Assembly (NCBI RefSeq): GCF_002188635.1
Contig: NZ_NINX01000039.1
Coordinates: 248,001 to 312,000, forward strand
Direction: 5' to 3'
Source: Pigmentiphaga sp. NML030171
GTDB lineage: Bacteria > Pseudomonadota > Gammaproteobacteria > Burkholderiales > Burkholderiaceae_B
DNA: 64,000 nt
The notes under the pieces are model-generated. The model was not told the origin of the DNA. It made no database searches and saw only the letters and a list, made by a program, of their open reading frames with translations. Both the position numbers and the translations under genes were made by a program. Position 1 is the first letter of the stretch, and each line of letters begins with the position of its first letter. Shown here piece by piece: positions 49,596-57,552 of the stretch.

Positions 49596-50636
49596 ATGTC
49601 CTTCGTGAAGAACACCTGGTACGTGGCCTGTTGGAGCGACGAGGTCAAGGCCGGTGAACTGTTCACCCGCACCCTGCTGGACGAGCGGGTCGTGTTCTAC
49701 CGCCGGCCGGACGGCACGCCGGTGGCGCTGCGCGACCGCTGCCCCCATCGCTTCATCCCGCTCAGCATGGGTAGGCTCCGTGACGACGTGGTCGAGTGCG
49801 CCTACCACGGCCTGCAATTCGACAGCAGCGGCGCCTGCGTCAGGAATCCTCACGGCGACGGCAGGATCCCCGCCGCGGCCCGCGTGCAGGCCTACACGGT
49901 GCACGACCGCCACGGCATGCTGTGGATCTGGATGGGCGAGGCCGCCGCCGACCCCGCGCTGATCCCCGACTACGGCATGCTGGACGAAGGCTCGGGCTAT
50001 CGCACCAGCCGCGGCCGGCTGCACATCAACGCCAACTACGAACTGATGGGCGAGAACCTGCTCGACCTGAGCCACATCAGCTTCCTGCACGAAGGCCTGC
50101 TGGGCAGCCCCGAGCAGGTCCATGCCAAGCAGGAAGTCGTCCAGGACGGCGACCGCCTGCAATGCAACCGCTGGATGCCCAACGTATCGGTGCCCGGCGT
50201 CTTCGACATGCTGTTCCGCCGCGACGGCCAGCCGGTGGACATGTGGACCAACATGCGCTGGGATCCGCCCGGCTGCTTCCTGCTGGACACCGGCGTGCAC
50301 GCGCCGGGGGAGTCGCGCGAACGCGGCGCCTGGTACTACGGCATCCACATCCTGACCCCGGAGACCGCCCGCACCACGCACTATCACTTCGCCGCCGCTC
50401 GCCCGCCCGGCCCCGAGCTGGATCCCGAGACCAACGCCCGGCTGGCGGAAATGCGCCGCATCGCGTTCGAGGACCAGGACAAGCCCATCATCGACGCGCA
50501 GCAGGATGCCCTGGGCGAGAACGATTTCTGGGACATGAAGCCCGTGCTGCTGAACGTGGACCTCGGGCCGGTGCGCATGCGCCATACGCTCGAACGCCTG
50601 CGCAAGGCCGAAGCCGCGGCCGCCCAGGCGCGCTGA
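49596..50636 (+). CDS. Rieske aromatic oxygenase, VanA-like
   Basis: This 346-residue protein is the oxygenase component of a Rieske non-heme iron system, of the type that demethylates vanillate or hydroxylates related aromatics. The Rieske cluster ligands are C49, H51, C68 and H71 (CPHRF, CAYHG). The mononuclear iron ligands are likely D157, H160 and H165 (LLDLSHISFLHEG). ATG 49596 has AAGGAG upstream. No reductase (VanB-type) gene is adjacent, so electrons must come from elsewhere. A binding protein of an ABC importer follows after 84 bp and probably captures the substrate. Confidence 0.9.
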   Translation: MSFVKNTWYVACWSDEVKAGELFTRTLLDERVVFYRRPDGTPVALRDRCPHRFIPLSMGRLRDDVVECAYHGLQFDSSGACVRNPHGDGRIPAAARVQAYTVHDRHGMLWIWMGEAAADPALIPDYGMLDEGSGYRTSRGRLHINANYELMGENLLDLSHISFLHEGLLGSPEQVHAKQEVVQDGDRLQCNRWMPNVSVPGVFDMLFRRDGQPVDMWTNMRWDPPGCFLLDTGVHAPGESRERGAWYYGIHILTPETARTTHYHFAAARPPGPELDPETNARLAEMRRIAFEDQDKPIIDAQQDALGENDFWDMKPVLLNVDLGPVRMRHTLERLRKAEAAAAQAR

Positions 50637-50720
50637 CCCGTTTTTTGCCGGCCGCGGCGACGTATCGCGGCCGCCTTCCCCGGCAGGCCCGCCCTGCCCC
50701 ACCACCAGGAGACAGACATC

Positions 50721-51890
50721 ATGCACCACCGCTTGCGCAGCGTGGCGGCCGCGGCCGCCCTGATCACGGCCTGTGGCGCCGCCCACGCCCAGGCGCCGAT
50801 CAAGATCGGCTTCATGGGGGAACTGACCGGCCCGCAGGCCGCCGTGGGGCAGGACCAGCTCGACGGCTTCATGCTGCTGGTCGAACGCAACGGCGGCAAG
50901 CTGGGCGGCCATCCGGTCGAGATCCTGCGCGAGGACACCCAGCTCAAGCCCGACGTGGCCAACCAGGCCGCGCGGCGCCTGGTGGAGCGCGAGAAGGTGT
51001 CCATCGTCACCGGCATCTCGTTCTCGAACGTCATGCTGGCCGTGCACAAGTACCTGACCGACCGCGAGGTCTTCGTGATCGGCTCGAACGCGGGCCCCTC
51101 GCAGATCGCCGGGCCGCGGTGCTCGCCCTACCAGTTCATCACCTCCTGGCAAGGCGACCAGGCGTCCGAAGCGGTGGGCCAGTACGCTGCCGACAAGGGC
51201 TACAAACGCGTCGTCGTCCTGGCCCCCAACTACCAGGCCGGGAAGGACACGGTGGCCGGCTTCAAGCGCTACTACAAGGCGCCGCTGGCCGACGAGGTCT
51301 ATACCTCCTTGCAGCAGCTCGACTTCTCCACCGAACTGGCTCAGGCCGCCGCCCGCCAGCCCGATGCGGTATTCGCGTTCTTCCCCGGCGGCCTGGGCGT
51401 CAGCTTCGCCAAGCAGTATGCGCAGTCCGGCCTGCAGAAGACGCCGCTGCTGTCGACCTTCACCATCGACGCCATCTCGCTGCCGGTGCTGGGCGAATCC
51501 GCGCAGGGCATGATCAGCGGCGGCTTCTGGGCGCCCGATTTCGACAATGTCTCGAGCCGCCGTTTCGTCCAGGCGTTCGAGCAGCGCTACAAGCGCATCC
51601 CCTCGAACTACGCGGCCCAGAGCTATGATGCGGCGCTGCTGCTGGACGCTGCCATCGCCCGGGTCCAGGGCCGGGTAAGCGACAAGCCCGCCTTCATGGC
51701 GGCCTTGAAGCAAGCCGATTTTCCTTCGGTGCGAGGCGAGTTCCGCTTCAACAACAACCACTTCCCCTTGCAGGACATGCACGTGCTGCAGGCGGTCAAG
51801 GACGAACAGGGACGCATGACCCTCAAGACGCTGGCCACTCCCTTCCACAAGCAGCCCGACGCCTACCACCGGCAGTGCCCGTTGTCCTGA
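50721..51890 (+). CDS. ABC transporter substrate-binding protein, branched-chain amino acid type
   Basis: This 389-residue exported protein has a signal peptide (AAAALITACGAAHAQAPIKIG) and a type I periplasmic binding fold of the LivJ class (IGFMGELTGPQAAVGQDQLDG). Proteins of this class beside aromatic catabolic genes often bind aromatic acids rather than amino acids. The membrane and ATPase components are not in the window. AGGAG precedes the ATG. It is probably co-transcribed with the Rieske oxygenase. Confidence 0.9.
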   Translation: MHHRLRSVAAAAALITACGAAHAQAPIKIGFMGELTGPQAAVGQDQLDGFMLLVERNGGKLGGHPVEILREDTQLKPDVANQAARRLVEREKVSIVTGISFSNVMLAVHKYLTDREVFVIGSNAGPSQIAGPRCSPYQFITSWQGDQASEAVGQYAADKGYKRVVVLAPNYQAGKDTVAGFKRYYKAPLADEVYTSLQQLDFSTELAQAAARQPDAVFAFFPGGLGVSFAKQYAQSGLQKTPLLSTFTIDAISLPVLGESAQGMISGGFWAPDFDNVSSRRFVQAFEQRYKRIPSNYAAQSYDAALLLDAAIARVQGRVSDKPAFMAALKQADFPSVRGEFRFNNNHFPLQDMHVLQAVKDEQGRMTLKTLATPFHKQPDAYHRQCPLS

Positions 51891-52068
51891 CGCCCGGCGG
51901 CCGGCGTCCCGGGGATGTCGCGGCAAACCAACATTCACCCAAAAACGACAGCAACGGCAAGCCCGGCCGCCTAGACTATGCGAACTCTGGCGGCCGTCCC
52001 CCGGCCGCGGGCTGCCCGCGGGCCCGCATCGGCGCCCAGCGGCGTTGTAGAACCTGCGGGATCCGACA

Positions 52069-53061
52069 TTGAAATCTCAGCTTTTTGCCCGCCTGGCCGG
52101 CGCCCTCGGCCTGTGCGCGGTGTTTGCCGCCTCCGCGGCACCTCCCCCCGTGATCGTCCTGAACTCGCTGGATGCCTCGGTCAGCATCCTCGATCCCTCG
52201 ACCTACGCGGAGTTGCGGCGCGTTCCCACCGGCAAGGAACCCCACCACCTGTACCTGACGCCTGACGAGAAATCGCTGCTGGTGGCCAATGCCGGCAGCG
52301 ACTCGCTCACTTTCTTCGATCCCGCCACCGGCAACGTGCAGCGCACGCTGACCGGCATCGTCGACCCCTACCAGCTCCGTTTCTCGCCCGACATGAAGTG
52401 GTTCGTGACCGCGGCGAACCGGCTCGACCACATCGACATCTACCAGTGGAACGGACAGGCCGGATCGGCCGACCCCAAGCTGGTCAAGCGCATCCCCGCC
52501 GGCCGTACGCCCAGCCACCTGACGATAGACAGCAAGAGCCGCAACCTGTACGTGTCGCTGCAGGACAGCGACCAGTTGATCGCCATCGACCTGGCCACGC
52601 AGACGCCGCTGTGGACCATTCCTTTGGGCAAGACGCCCGCCGACGTCTACATCACCAGCGACGACCGCTACCTGCTGGTCGCCCTGACGGGCGACAGCTA
52701 CGTCGAGGTCTATGACCTGGCGGCCTCGCCCGCCAAGCTCGTCAAGCGCATCCCCACGGCGGCCGGCGCGCACGCCTTCCGGGCCCAGGGCGACGGACGG
52801 CACCTGTTCGTCAGCAACCGCGTGGCCAACACCATCAGCCGCATCGACCTGCAGACCCTGGCGGTGGTCGACGCCTATCCCGCCCCCGGCGGCCCGGACT
52901 GCATGGAAGTGCTGGCCGACGGCAAGACCCTGCTGGTCACCTCGCGCTGGGCCAAGAAGCTCACCGTCATCGACACGGCCACCCGCAAGGTCGTGCACCA
53001 GACCAAGGTGGGCCGCTCGCCCCATGGCGTCTGGACCTTGTCCCATGCGCCGCGCCAGTAG
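52069..53061 (+). CDS. Exported YncE-type beta-propeller protein
   Basis: This 330-residue protein has a short signal peptide (LFARLAGALGLCAVFAASAA) and then repeats of the YncE/YVTN class. Examples are VPTGKEPHHLYLTPDEKSLL, IPAGRTPSHLTIDSKSRNL and IPLGKTPADVYITSDD, building a seven-bladed propeller. Such proteins act as binding platforms in the periplasm. The start is TTG 52069, since no ATG is available near the signal peptide. Its end overlaps the next gene by 17 bp, so it is translationally coupled to a NodB-like deacetylase and a membrane hydroxylase. Confidence 0.82.
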   Translation: MKSQLFARLAGALGLCAVFAASAAPPPVIVLNSLDASVSILDPSTYAELRRVPTGKEPHHLYLTPDEKSLLVANAGSDSLTFFDPATGNVQRTLTGIVDPYQLRFSPDMKWFVTAANRLDHIDIYQWNGQAGSADPKLVKRIPAGRTPSHLTIDSKSRNLYVSLQDSDQLIAIDLATQTPLWTIPLGKTPADVYITSDDRYLLVALTGDSYVEVYDLAASPAKLVKRIPTAAGAHAFRAQGDGRHLFVSNRVANTISRIDLQTLAVVDAYPAPGGPDCMEVLADGKTLLVTSRWAKKLTVIDTATRKVVHQTKVGRSPHGVWTLSHAPRQ

Positions 53062-53851
53062 CCTGGCGCGCGCGGGCGCGGCCGCCCTGCTGCTGGCTGC
53101 CGCTGGCGCCCAGGCCGCGGAATGCGCCCGCCCGGTCTACCTGACCTTCGACACCGGACACATGGGCGTCGCCCCGCTGGTGGCCGAGGTGCTCGACCGC
53201 CAGCAGGTCAAGGCCAGCTTCTTCCTGGCCAACGAAAAGACCCGCGACGGCGGCACCAGCCTGGACGACCGCTGGGCGCCCTGGTGGAAGGCCATGGCGG
53301 CGCGCGGACACGTCTTCGGCTCGCACACCTACGACCATGTGTACTGGCTCGCCAACCTGCCGGGCGGCGGCTTTCGCGTCAAGCCGACCTTCGGCCCGCA
53401 GGCCGGACGGGTCCAGGCCATGAGCGTCGAGGCCTATTGCGCCGAACTGGACCGCAGCGCCGCGCGGTTCAAGGAAATGACCGGGCAGTCCATGCTGCCG
53501 CTGTTCCGCGCCCCCGGCGGCAAGACCTCGGCCGCCCTGCTCCGGGCCGCCGAAGACCGCTGCGGCTATCGCCACGTGGGCTGGGCCGACGCCGGCTTCC
53601 TGGGCGACGAGCTGCCCAGCGACAAATACCCCAACGCCGCGCTGCTGGCGCGCGCCTTGCGCAACATCCGTCCCGGCGATATCTTGATGGCGCACCTGGG
53701 CATCTGGTCCCGTCAGGACCCCTGGGCGCCGGCCGTGCTGGAACCGCTCATCACCGGGCTCAGGCAGAAGGGTTACTGCTTCGCCACGCTGGCCGACCAT
53801 CCGCAATACCGGGCCTGGCTGGCCACGCATCACGTCCATGGAACTCCTTAG
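53045..53851 (+). CDS. Exported NodB-type polysaccharide deacetylase-like protein with altered metal site
   Basis: This 268-residue exported protein has a signal peptide (about 1-25) and the NodB fold. Motif 1 reads TFDTG (D36-T37) where active enzymes have TFDDG, so the second, metal-binding aspartate is replaced by threonine. Motif 2 is kept (H94-T-Y-D-H98), as are RAPGG (R155) and the motif 5 histidine (H217 in ILMAHLG). It may use a changed metal site or have lost activity. ATG 53045 overlaps the YncE-type gene by 17 bp, and its end overlaps the next gene by 14 bp. Confidence 0.85.
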   Translation: MRRASSLARAGAAALLLAAAGAQAAECARPVYLTFDTGHMGVAPLVAEVLDRQQVKASFFLANEKTRDGGTSLDDRWAPWWKAMAARGHVFGSHTYDHVYWLANLPGGGFRVKPTFGPQAGRVQAMSVEAYCAELDRSAARFKEMTGQSMLPLFRAPGGKTSAALLRAAEDRCGYRHVGWADAGFLGDELPSDKYPNAALLARALRNIRPGDILMAHLGIWSRQDPWAPAVLEPLITGLRQKGYCFATLADHPQYRAWLATHHVHGTP

Positions 53852-54806
53852 CGATCTTTTTTCCGGCATGCAGCAGTGGCTGTTCGAGACGCTCGTCCAG
53901 CCCCTGCTCTTTCACCTCGGTCTCGGCAGCATCCTCGAGGACGCCTACGACGGCACCATGTGGCTGCTGCTCGGCGTCGTGCAACTGATCATCATGCTGG
54001 CCGTGTTCGGTCCCCTGCAACGCTGGCGTCCCGTCGAAAAAATCGTCGACCGGACCTCGGTGCGGCTGGACATCCTGTACACCGCCATCCACTCGCTGGG
54101 CCTGTTCCGGCTGGTGCTGTTCTTCACGACCCAGCCGCTGGCCGACCACGTGTTCGGCCAGCTGCACGTGCTGGGATTCTCGCCCTTCCATCTCGACGAG
54201 ATCTGGCCCGGGGTGACCGACCGCGCCTGGGTCAGCCTGATCCTGTACCTGCTGATCTTCGATTTCGTCGACTACGCCTTCCACCGCGCCGAGCATCGCT
54301 TCCAGTGGTTGTGGGCGCTGCACGCCGTCCACCACAGCCAGCGCCAGATGACCATGTGGTCCGACAATCGCAACCACCTGCTCAGCGACCTGCTGCGCGA
54401 CGCGATGGTCGTGCTGGTCTCGCACCTGGTGGGCGTGCCGCCCGGACAATTCGTCATGGTCGTGATCATCACCCGGCTGGTCGAGAGCCTCTCGCACGCC
54501 AACCTGCGGACCGGCTTCGGCCGCATCGGCCAATATCTGGTAGTGGGGCCGAAATTCCACCGGCACCACCACGCCATCGAACCTCCGTCCCTGCCCGGCC
54601 GGCCCGAGGCCAACTACAACTTCGGCGTCCTGTTCCCGATCTGGGACATCCTGCTGCGCACCGCGCGCTTCGACGGCAACTACGGGCCGACCGGCATCAG
54701 CGACCAGCTTCCCGAGCACGGCGGCCGCGACTACGGCCGCGGCTTCCTGGCCCAGCAATGGCTGGGGCTCAAGCGGCTGCTGGGCGGCGCGCCCGGCCGG
54801 AGCTGA
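53838..54806 (+). CDS. Sterol desaturase/fatty-acid hydroxylase family membrane protein
   Basis: This 322-residue inner-membrane protein has several hydrophobic helices and the histidine clusters of di-iron fatty-acid hydroxylases: HRAEH, HAVHH and KFHRHHH. Bacterial members hydroxylate or desaturate lipid chains, carotenoids or other hydrophobic substrates. It is the third of three overlapping genes with an exported propeller and a deacetylase-like protein. The set suggests modification of an envelope lipid or glycolipid, but the substrate is unknown. Confidence 0.85.
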   Translation: MELLSDLFSGMQQWLFETLVQPLLFHLGLGSILEDAYDGTMWLLLGVVQLIIMLAVFGPLQRWRPVEKIVDRTSVRLDILYTAIHSLGLFRLVLFFTTQPLADHVFGQLHVLGFSPFHLDEIWPGVTDRAWVSLILYLLIFDFVDYAFHRAEHRFQWLWALHAVHHSQRQMTMWSDNRNHLLSDLLRDAMVVLVSHLVGVPPGQFVMVVIITRLVESLSHANLRTGFGRIGQYLVVGPKFHRHHHAIEPPSLPGRPEANYNFGVLFPIWDILLRTARFDGNYGPTGISDQLPEHGGRDYGRGFLAQQWLGLKRLLGGAPGRS

Positions 54807-54818
54807 ACGGGCCGACGA

Positions 54819-54824
54819 TATAAT
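54819..54824 (+). promoter_or_regulatory. -10 element of the fabA promoter
   Basis: A perfect TATAAT lies 25 bp before the fabA ATG, just after the hydroxylase stop. No clear -35 was found 17 bp upstream, where the sequence is GC-rich. Confidence 0.5.
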
Positions 54825-54849
54825 CCCGGTTTCCAACGAGGACTTCCTA

Positions 54850-55365
54850 ATGCTTGAACAGAACGCCTTCTCCCGTGAAGACCTGCTGCGCTGCGCGCGC
54901 GGCGAATTGTTCGGGAAAGGCAATGCGCAACTGCCGGCCCCCAACATGCTGATGATGGACCGCATCACGCACATCTCGGACCAGGGCGGCAAGTACGGCA
55001 AGGGCCAGGTGATCGCCGAACTGGACATCCATCCCGACCTCTGGTTCTTCGCCTGCCATTTCGAGGGCGACCCGGTCATGCCGGGATGCCTGGGCCTGGA
55101 CGCCATGTGGCAACTGGTGGGCTTCTTCCTGGGCTGGCAGGGCAACCCCGGCCGGGGCCGCGCACTGGGCTCGGGCGAAGTGAAGTTCGTCGGGCAGGTG
55201 CTGCCGACCGCCAAGAAGGTGACCTACACCATCGACATCAAGCGCACCATCAACCGCACGCTGGTGCTGGGCATCGCCGACGGCACCATGAGCGTGGACG
55301 GCCGCGAAATCTACACCGCCGAGGGACTGCGCGTAGGCCTGTTCACTTCCACCGATTCGTTCTGA
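54850..55365 (+). CDS. fabA: 3-hydroxydecanoyl-ACP dehydratase/isomerase FabA
   Basis: FabA dehydrates 3-hydroxydecanoyl-ACP and isomerises the trans-2 bond to cis-3, the entry to unsaturated fatty acids. The 171-residue protein has the catalytic pair His70 ([11 protein letters not shown]) and Asp84 (LGLDAMWQ), exactly as in E. coli. ATG 54850 has GAGGA upstream. fabB, its usual partner, is not adjacent. A NIPSNAP gene follows after 56 bp. Confidence 0.96.
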   Translation: MLEQNAFSREDLLRCARGELFGKGNAQLPAPNMLMMDRITHISDQGGKYGKGQVIAELDIHPDLWFFACHFEGDPVMPGCLGLDAMWQLVGFFLGWQGNPGRGRALGSGEVKFVGQVLPTAKKVTYTIDIKRTINRTLVLGIADGTMSVDGREIYTAEGLRVGLFTSTDSF

Positions 55366-55421
55366 CCGCACGGCCCGGAGCGCCCCTGCGCTCGGGCCGG
55401 CATTCCCCGGGGAGACTTTCC

Positions 55422-55739
55422 ATGCTGTACGACGTTCGCACCTACACGTGCCGGCCCGGCACGATCAAGAAACAGCTCGAGCTCTACCAGGAACTGGGCT
55501 TCGAGGCGCAGCGCAAGCACCTGGGCGACCCGGTGCTGTACCTGCAGACCGAGACCGGCAACGTCAACAGCTTCACCCACATCTGGGCCTACCGCGACGC
55601 CGCCGACCGCATGGCGCGCCGCGCCGCGCTGCAACAGGATCCGGACTGGCAGGTCTACCTGAAGAAAAGCGTGGAGATGGGCAACCTGGTCTCGCAAGAG
55701 AACCACTTGATGGTGCCCACCCCTTTCTTCAAACCGTAG
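55422..55739 (+). CDS. NIPSNAP family protein
   Basis: This 105-residue protein is a single ferredoxin-like alpha/beta domain of the NIPSNAP family (MLYDVRTYTCRPGTIKKQLE, then FTHIWAYRDAADRMARRAAL). Its biochemical role is unknown. ATG 55422 has GGGGAGA upstream. It follows fabA and ends right at composite element 3. Confidence 0.85.
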   Translation: MLYDVRTYTCRPGTIKKQLELYQELGFEAQRKHLGDPVLYLQTETGNVNSFTHIWAYRDAADRMARRAALQQDPDWQVYLKKSVEMGNLVSQENHLMVPTPFFKP

Positions 55740-55745
55740 GGTAGG

Positions 55746-55827
55746 CCCCCCCTACGCCCTTCGGGCGCCCCCCAGGGGGCGATGCGGGTGGACCGGCGGA
55801 GCCGGATCCACCGCATCCTGGGGTACC
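55746..55827 (+). repeat. Repeat unit beta, copy in element 3
   Basis: It runs from CCCCCCTACGCCC to GGGGTACC. Its first hairpin is CGCCC-TTC-GGGCG, and its long hairpin uses the GATGCGG/CCGCATC arms. Confidence 0.85.
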
Positions 55828-55873
55828 AACGGGCTGGCGGGGGACTGGCGCTCTTACCTCTTGTCAGCGTAAA

Positions 55874-55910
55874 CGAGAACGGCCCCGCATCTGATGCAGG
55901 GCCGTTCTCG
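55874..55910. terminator. Bidirectional terminator hairpin of element 3
   Basis: CGAGAACGGCCC (55874-55885) pairs perfectly with GGGCCGTTCTCG (55899-55910). An inner GCAT/ATGC pairing extends it. The stem differs from elements 1 and 2 but the position and function are the same. A and T tracts are weaker here. Confidence 0.75.
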
Positions 55911-55929
55911 TATTCGCGGTCGCCCCAGA

Positions 55930-56006
55930 CCCAGGGCACAGCGGATCCGGCTTTGCCGGTCCGCCAGTGCCGCCCCCTGGGGGGCGCCCGAAGGGCGTAG
56001 GGGGGG
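55930..56006 (-). repeat. Repeat unit alpha, copy in element 3
   Basis: On the minus strand it reads from CCCCCCTACGCCC to CCCTGGG. It has the alpha long-hairpin arms (GGCAC/GTGCC) but a beta-like first hairpin (CGCCC-TTC-GGGCG), so it is a mixture of the two forms. Confidence 0.82.
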
Positions 56007-56016
56007 ACCTCTACCT

Positions 56017-57552
56017 CTACCCTGATCGCTCGCGGAAGGTTTTTACGCTGCCTTCCGCGTCGACCTCTTCCAGGCGGACCTTGAATCCCCATAGCCGGGC
56101 CAGGTGCTTCATCACCTGGTCGGCATCCTCGGCCTGCAAGGGCCTCCCCCGCATCGTCACGTGGCGCAGGACCAGGGACCGGTCGGAATCCCGGTTGTAG
56201 CGCACCACCTGGATGTCCGGCACCTGCATGTCGCGGTTGTGCTGGTCCGCCAGCAGCCGGCGCACCCGCCGGTAGCCGTCGTCATCGTGGATGGCCTCGA
56301 CTTCCAGCTTGGGGTTGGACTCGTGGTCGGCGATCGCGAAGAAGCGGAACTCGCGGATCAGGCGCGGCGACAGGAACTGCGCGATGAAAGACTCGTCCTT
56401 GAAGTTGCGCATCGCGAAGTCCAGCGTCTTCAGCCAATCGCTCCCGGCGATGTCGGGGAACCACTTCCTGTCCTCGGGGGTGGGGTTCTCGCAAATGCGG
56501 CGGATGTCCTGCATCATCGCGAAGCCCAGGGCATACGGGTTGATGCCGCCGTAGCCGCGCTGGTCGAAGCCGCGCTGCGCCACCACGTTGGTGTGGCTTT
56601 GCAGGAACTCGATCATGAAGCCGTCGTTGACCAGCCCCTTCTCGTGCATGCGGTTCAGCAGCGTGTAGTGCCAGAAGGTCGCCCATCCCTCGTTCATGAC
56701 CTTGGTCTGGGTCTGCGGATAGAAGTACTGGGACAGCTTGCGGACAATGCGCACCAGTTCCTTCTGCCAGGGCTCCAGCGAAGGCGAGTATTTCTCGATG
56801 AAATACAGGATGTTCTCTTCCGGCTCCGGCGGGAACACCGCCGGCTTGCCCTCGCGCTCGACGTGGTCGCGCGTGGGCACGGTGCGCCACAGGTCGTTGT
56901 ACTGCTGGCGCGCATACTCCTCGCGCTCGGCCTGGCGCTGCATCTCTTCCCGGTAGGAAATGGGATGCGGCCGCCGGTAGCGGTCCACGCCGTGGGCCAT
57001 CAGCGCGTGGCAGGAATCCAGCGTGGCCTCGACGGCGCTGATGCCGTATTTTTCCTCGCAGTCCATGACGTACTTGCGGGCGAACACCAGGTAGTCCAGC
57101 ACGCCGTCGGCCTCGGTCCACTGCCGGAACAGGTAGTTGCCCTTGAAGAAGGAATTGTGGCCGTAGCAGGCGTGCGCGATCACCAGCGCCTGCATGGCCA
57201 TGGAATTCTCTTCCATCAGGTAGGCGATGCAAGGGTTCGAGTTGATGACGATCTCGTAGGCCAACCCCTGCACGCCACGCCGGTAGGCCTGCTCGTTGCG
57301 GATGAACTCCTTGCCGTAGGACCAGTGGGGATATCCGATAGGCAGGCCGACCGAGGCGTACGCGTCCAGCATCTGCTCGGAAGTGATGACCTCGATCTGG
57401 CTCGGATAGGTGTCCAGCCCGAACTCCCGGGCCACCTCGCCGATGGCTTCGTCATAGCGCTGGATCAGCTCGAAGGTCCATTCCGAGGTGGTCGAGATGG
57501 GCTGGACCGCCCGGGCGGGCGGCGCTTCGCGCGGCGGATGGACGGCGCTCAT
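56017..57552 (-). CDS. SpoVR family protein (YcgB-like)
   Basis: SpoVR proteins are widespread, of unknown activity, and encoded with PrkA and YeaH in most proteobacteria. The 511-residue protein has the family sequence from residue 25 onward, including YPHWSYGKEF, HACYGHNSFFKGNYLF and MNEGWATFWHYTLLNRMHEKG. The start is ATG 57550-57552, which overlaps the yeaH stop by four bases (ATGA). It is the last gene of the prkA-yeaH-spoVR operon. Confidence 0.94.
   Translation of the reverse strand: MSAVHPPREAPPARAVQPISTTSEWTFELIQRYDEAIGEVAREFGLDTYPSQIEVITSEQMLDAYASVGLPIGYPHWSYGKEFIRNEQAYRRGVQGLAYEIVINSNPCIAYLMEENSMAMQALVIAHACYGHNSFFKGNYLFRQWTEADGVLDYLVFARKYVMDCEEKYGISAVEATLDSCHALMAHGVDRYRRPHPISYREEMQRQAEREEYARQQYNDLWRTVPTRDHVEREGKPAVFPPEPEENILYFIEKYSPSLEPWQKELVRIVRKLSQYFYPQTQTKVMNEGWATFWHYTLLNRMHEKGLVNDGFMIEFLQSHTNVVAQRGFDQRGYGGINPYALGFAMMQDIRRICENPTPEDRKWFPDIAGSDWLKTLDFAMRNFKDESFIAQFLSPRLIREFRFFAIADHESNPKLEVEAIHDDDGYRRVRRLLADQHNRDMQVPDIQVVRYNRDSDRSLVLRHVTMRGRPLQAEDADQVMKHLARLWGFKVRLEEVDAEGSVKTFRERSG

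Larger units (their letters stand above)
55740..56012. repeat. Composite intergenic element 3 (beta - terminator - alpha)
   Basis: The gap between the convergent NIPSNAP and spoVR genes is a composite element in the reverse order to elements 1 and 2: beta (+), a central hairpin of different sequence, alpha (-). The bridging sequence CAACGGGCTGGCGGGG is the reverse complement of the matching part in element 2. This shows the element is inverted. Confidence 0.85.

Noticed and set aside
49569-51938. Long open frame (789 codons) on the minus strand opposite the Rieske oxygenase and binding-protein genes
   Set aside because: It spans two unrelated real genes and their gap, and its translation resembles no protein; both plus-strand genes have ribosome sites and catalytic motifs.
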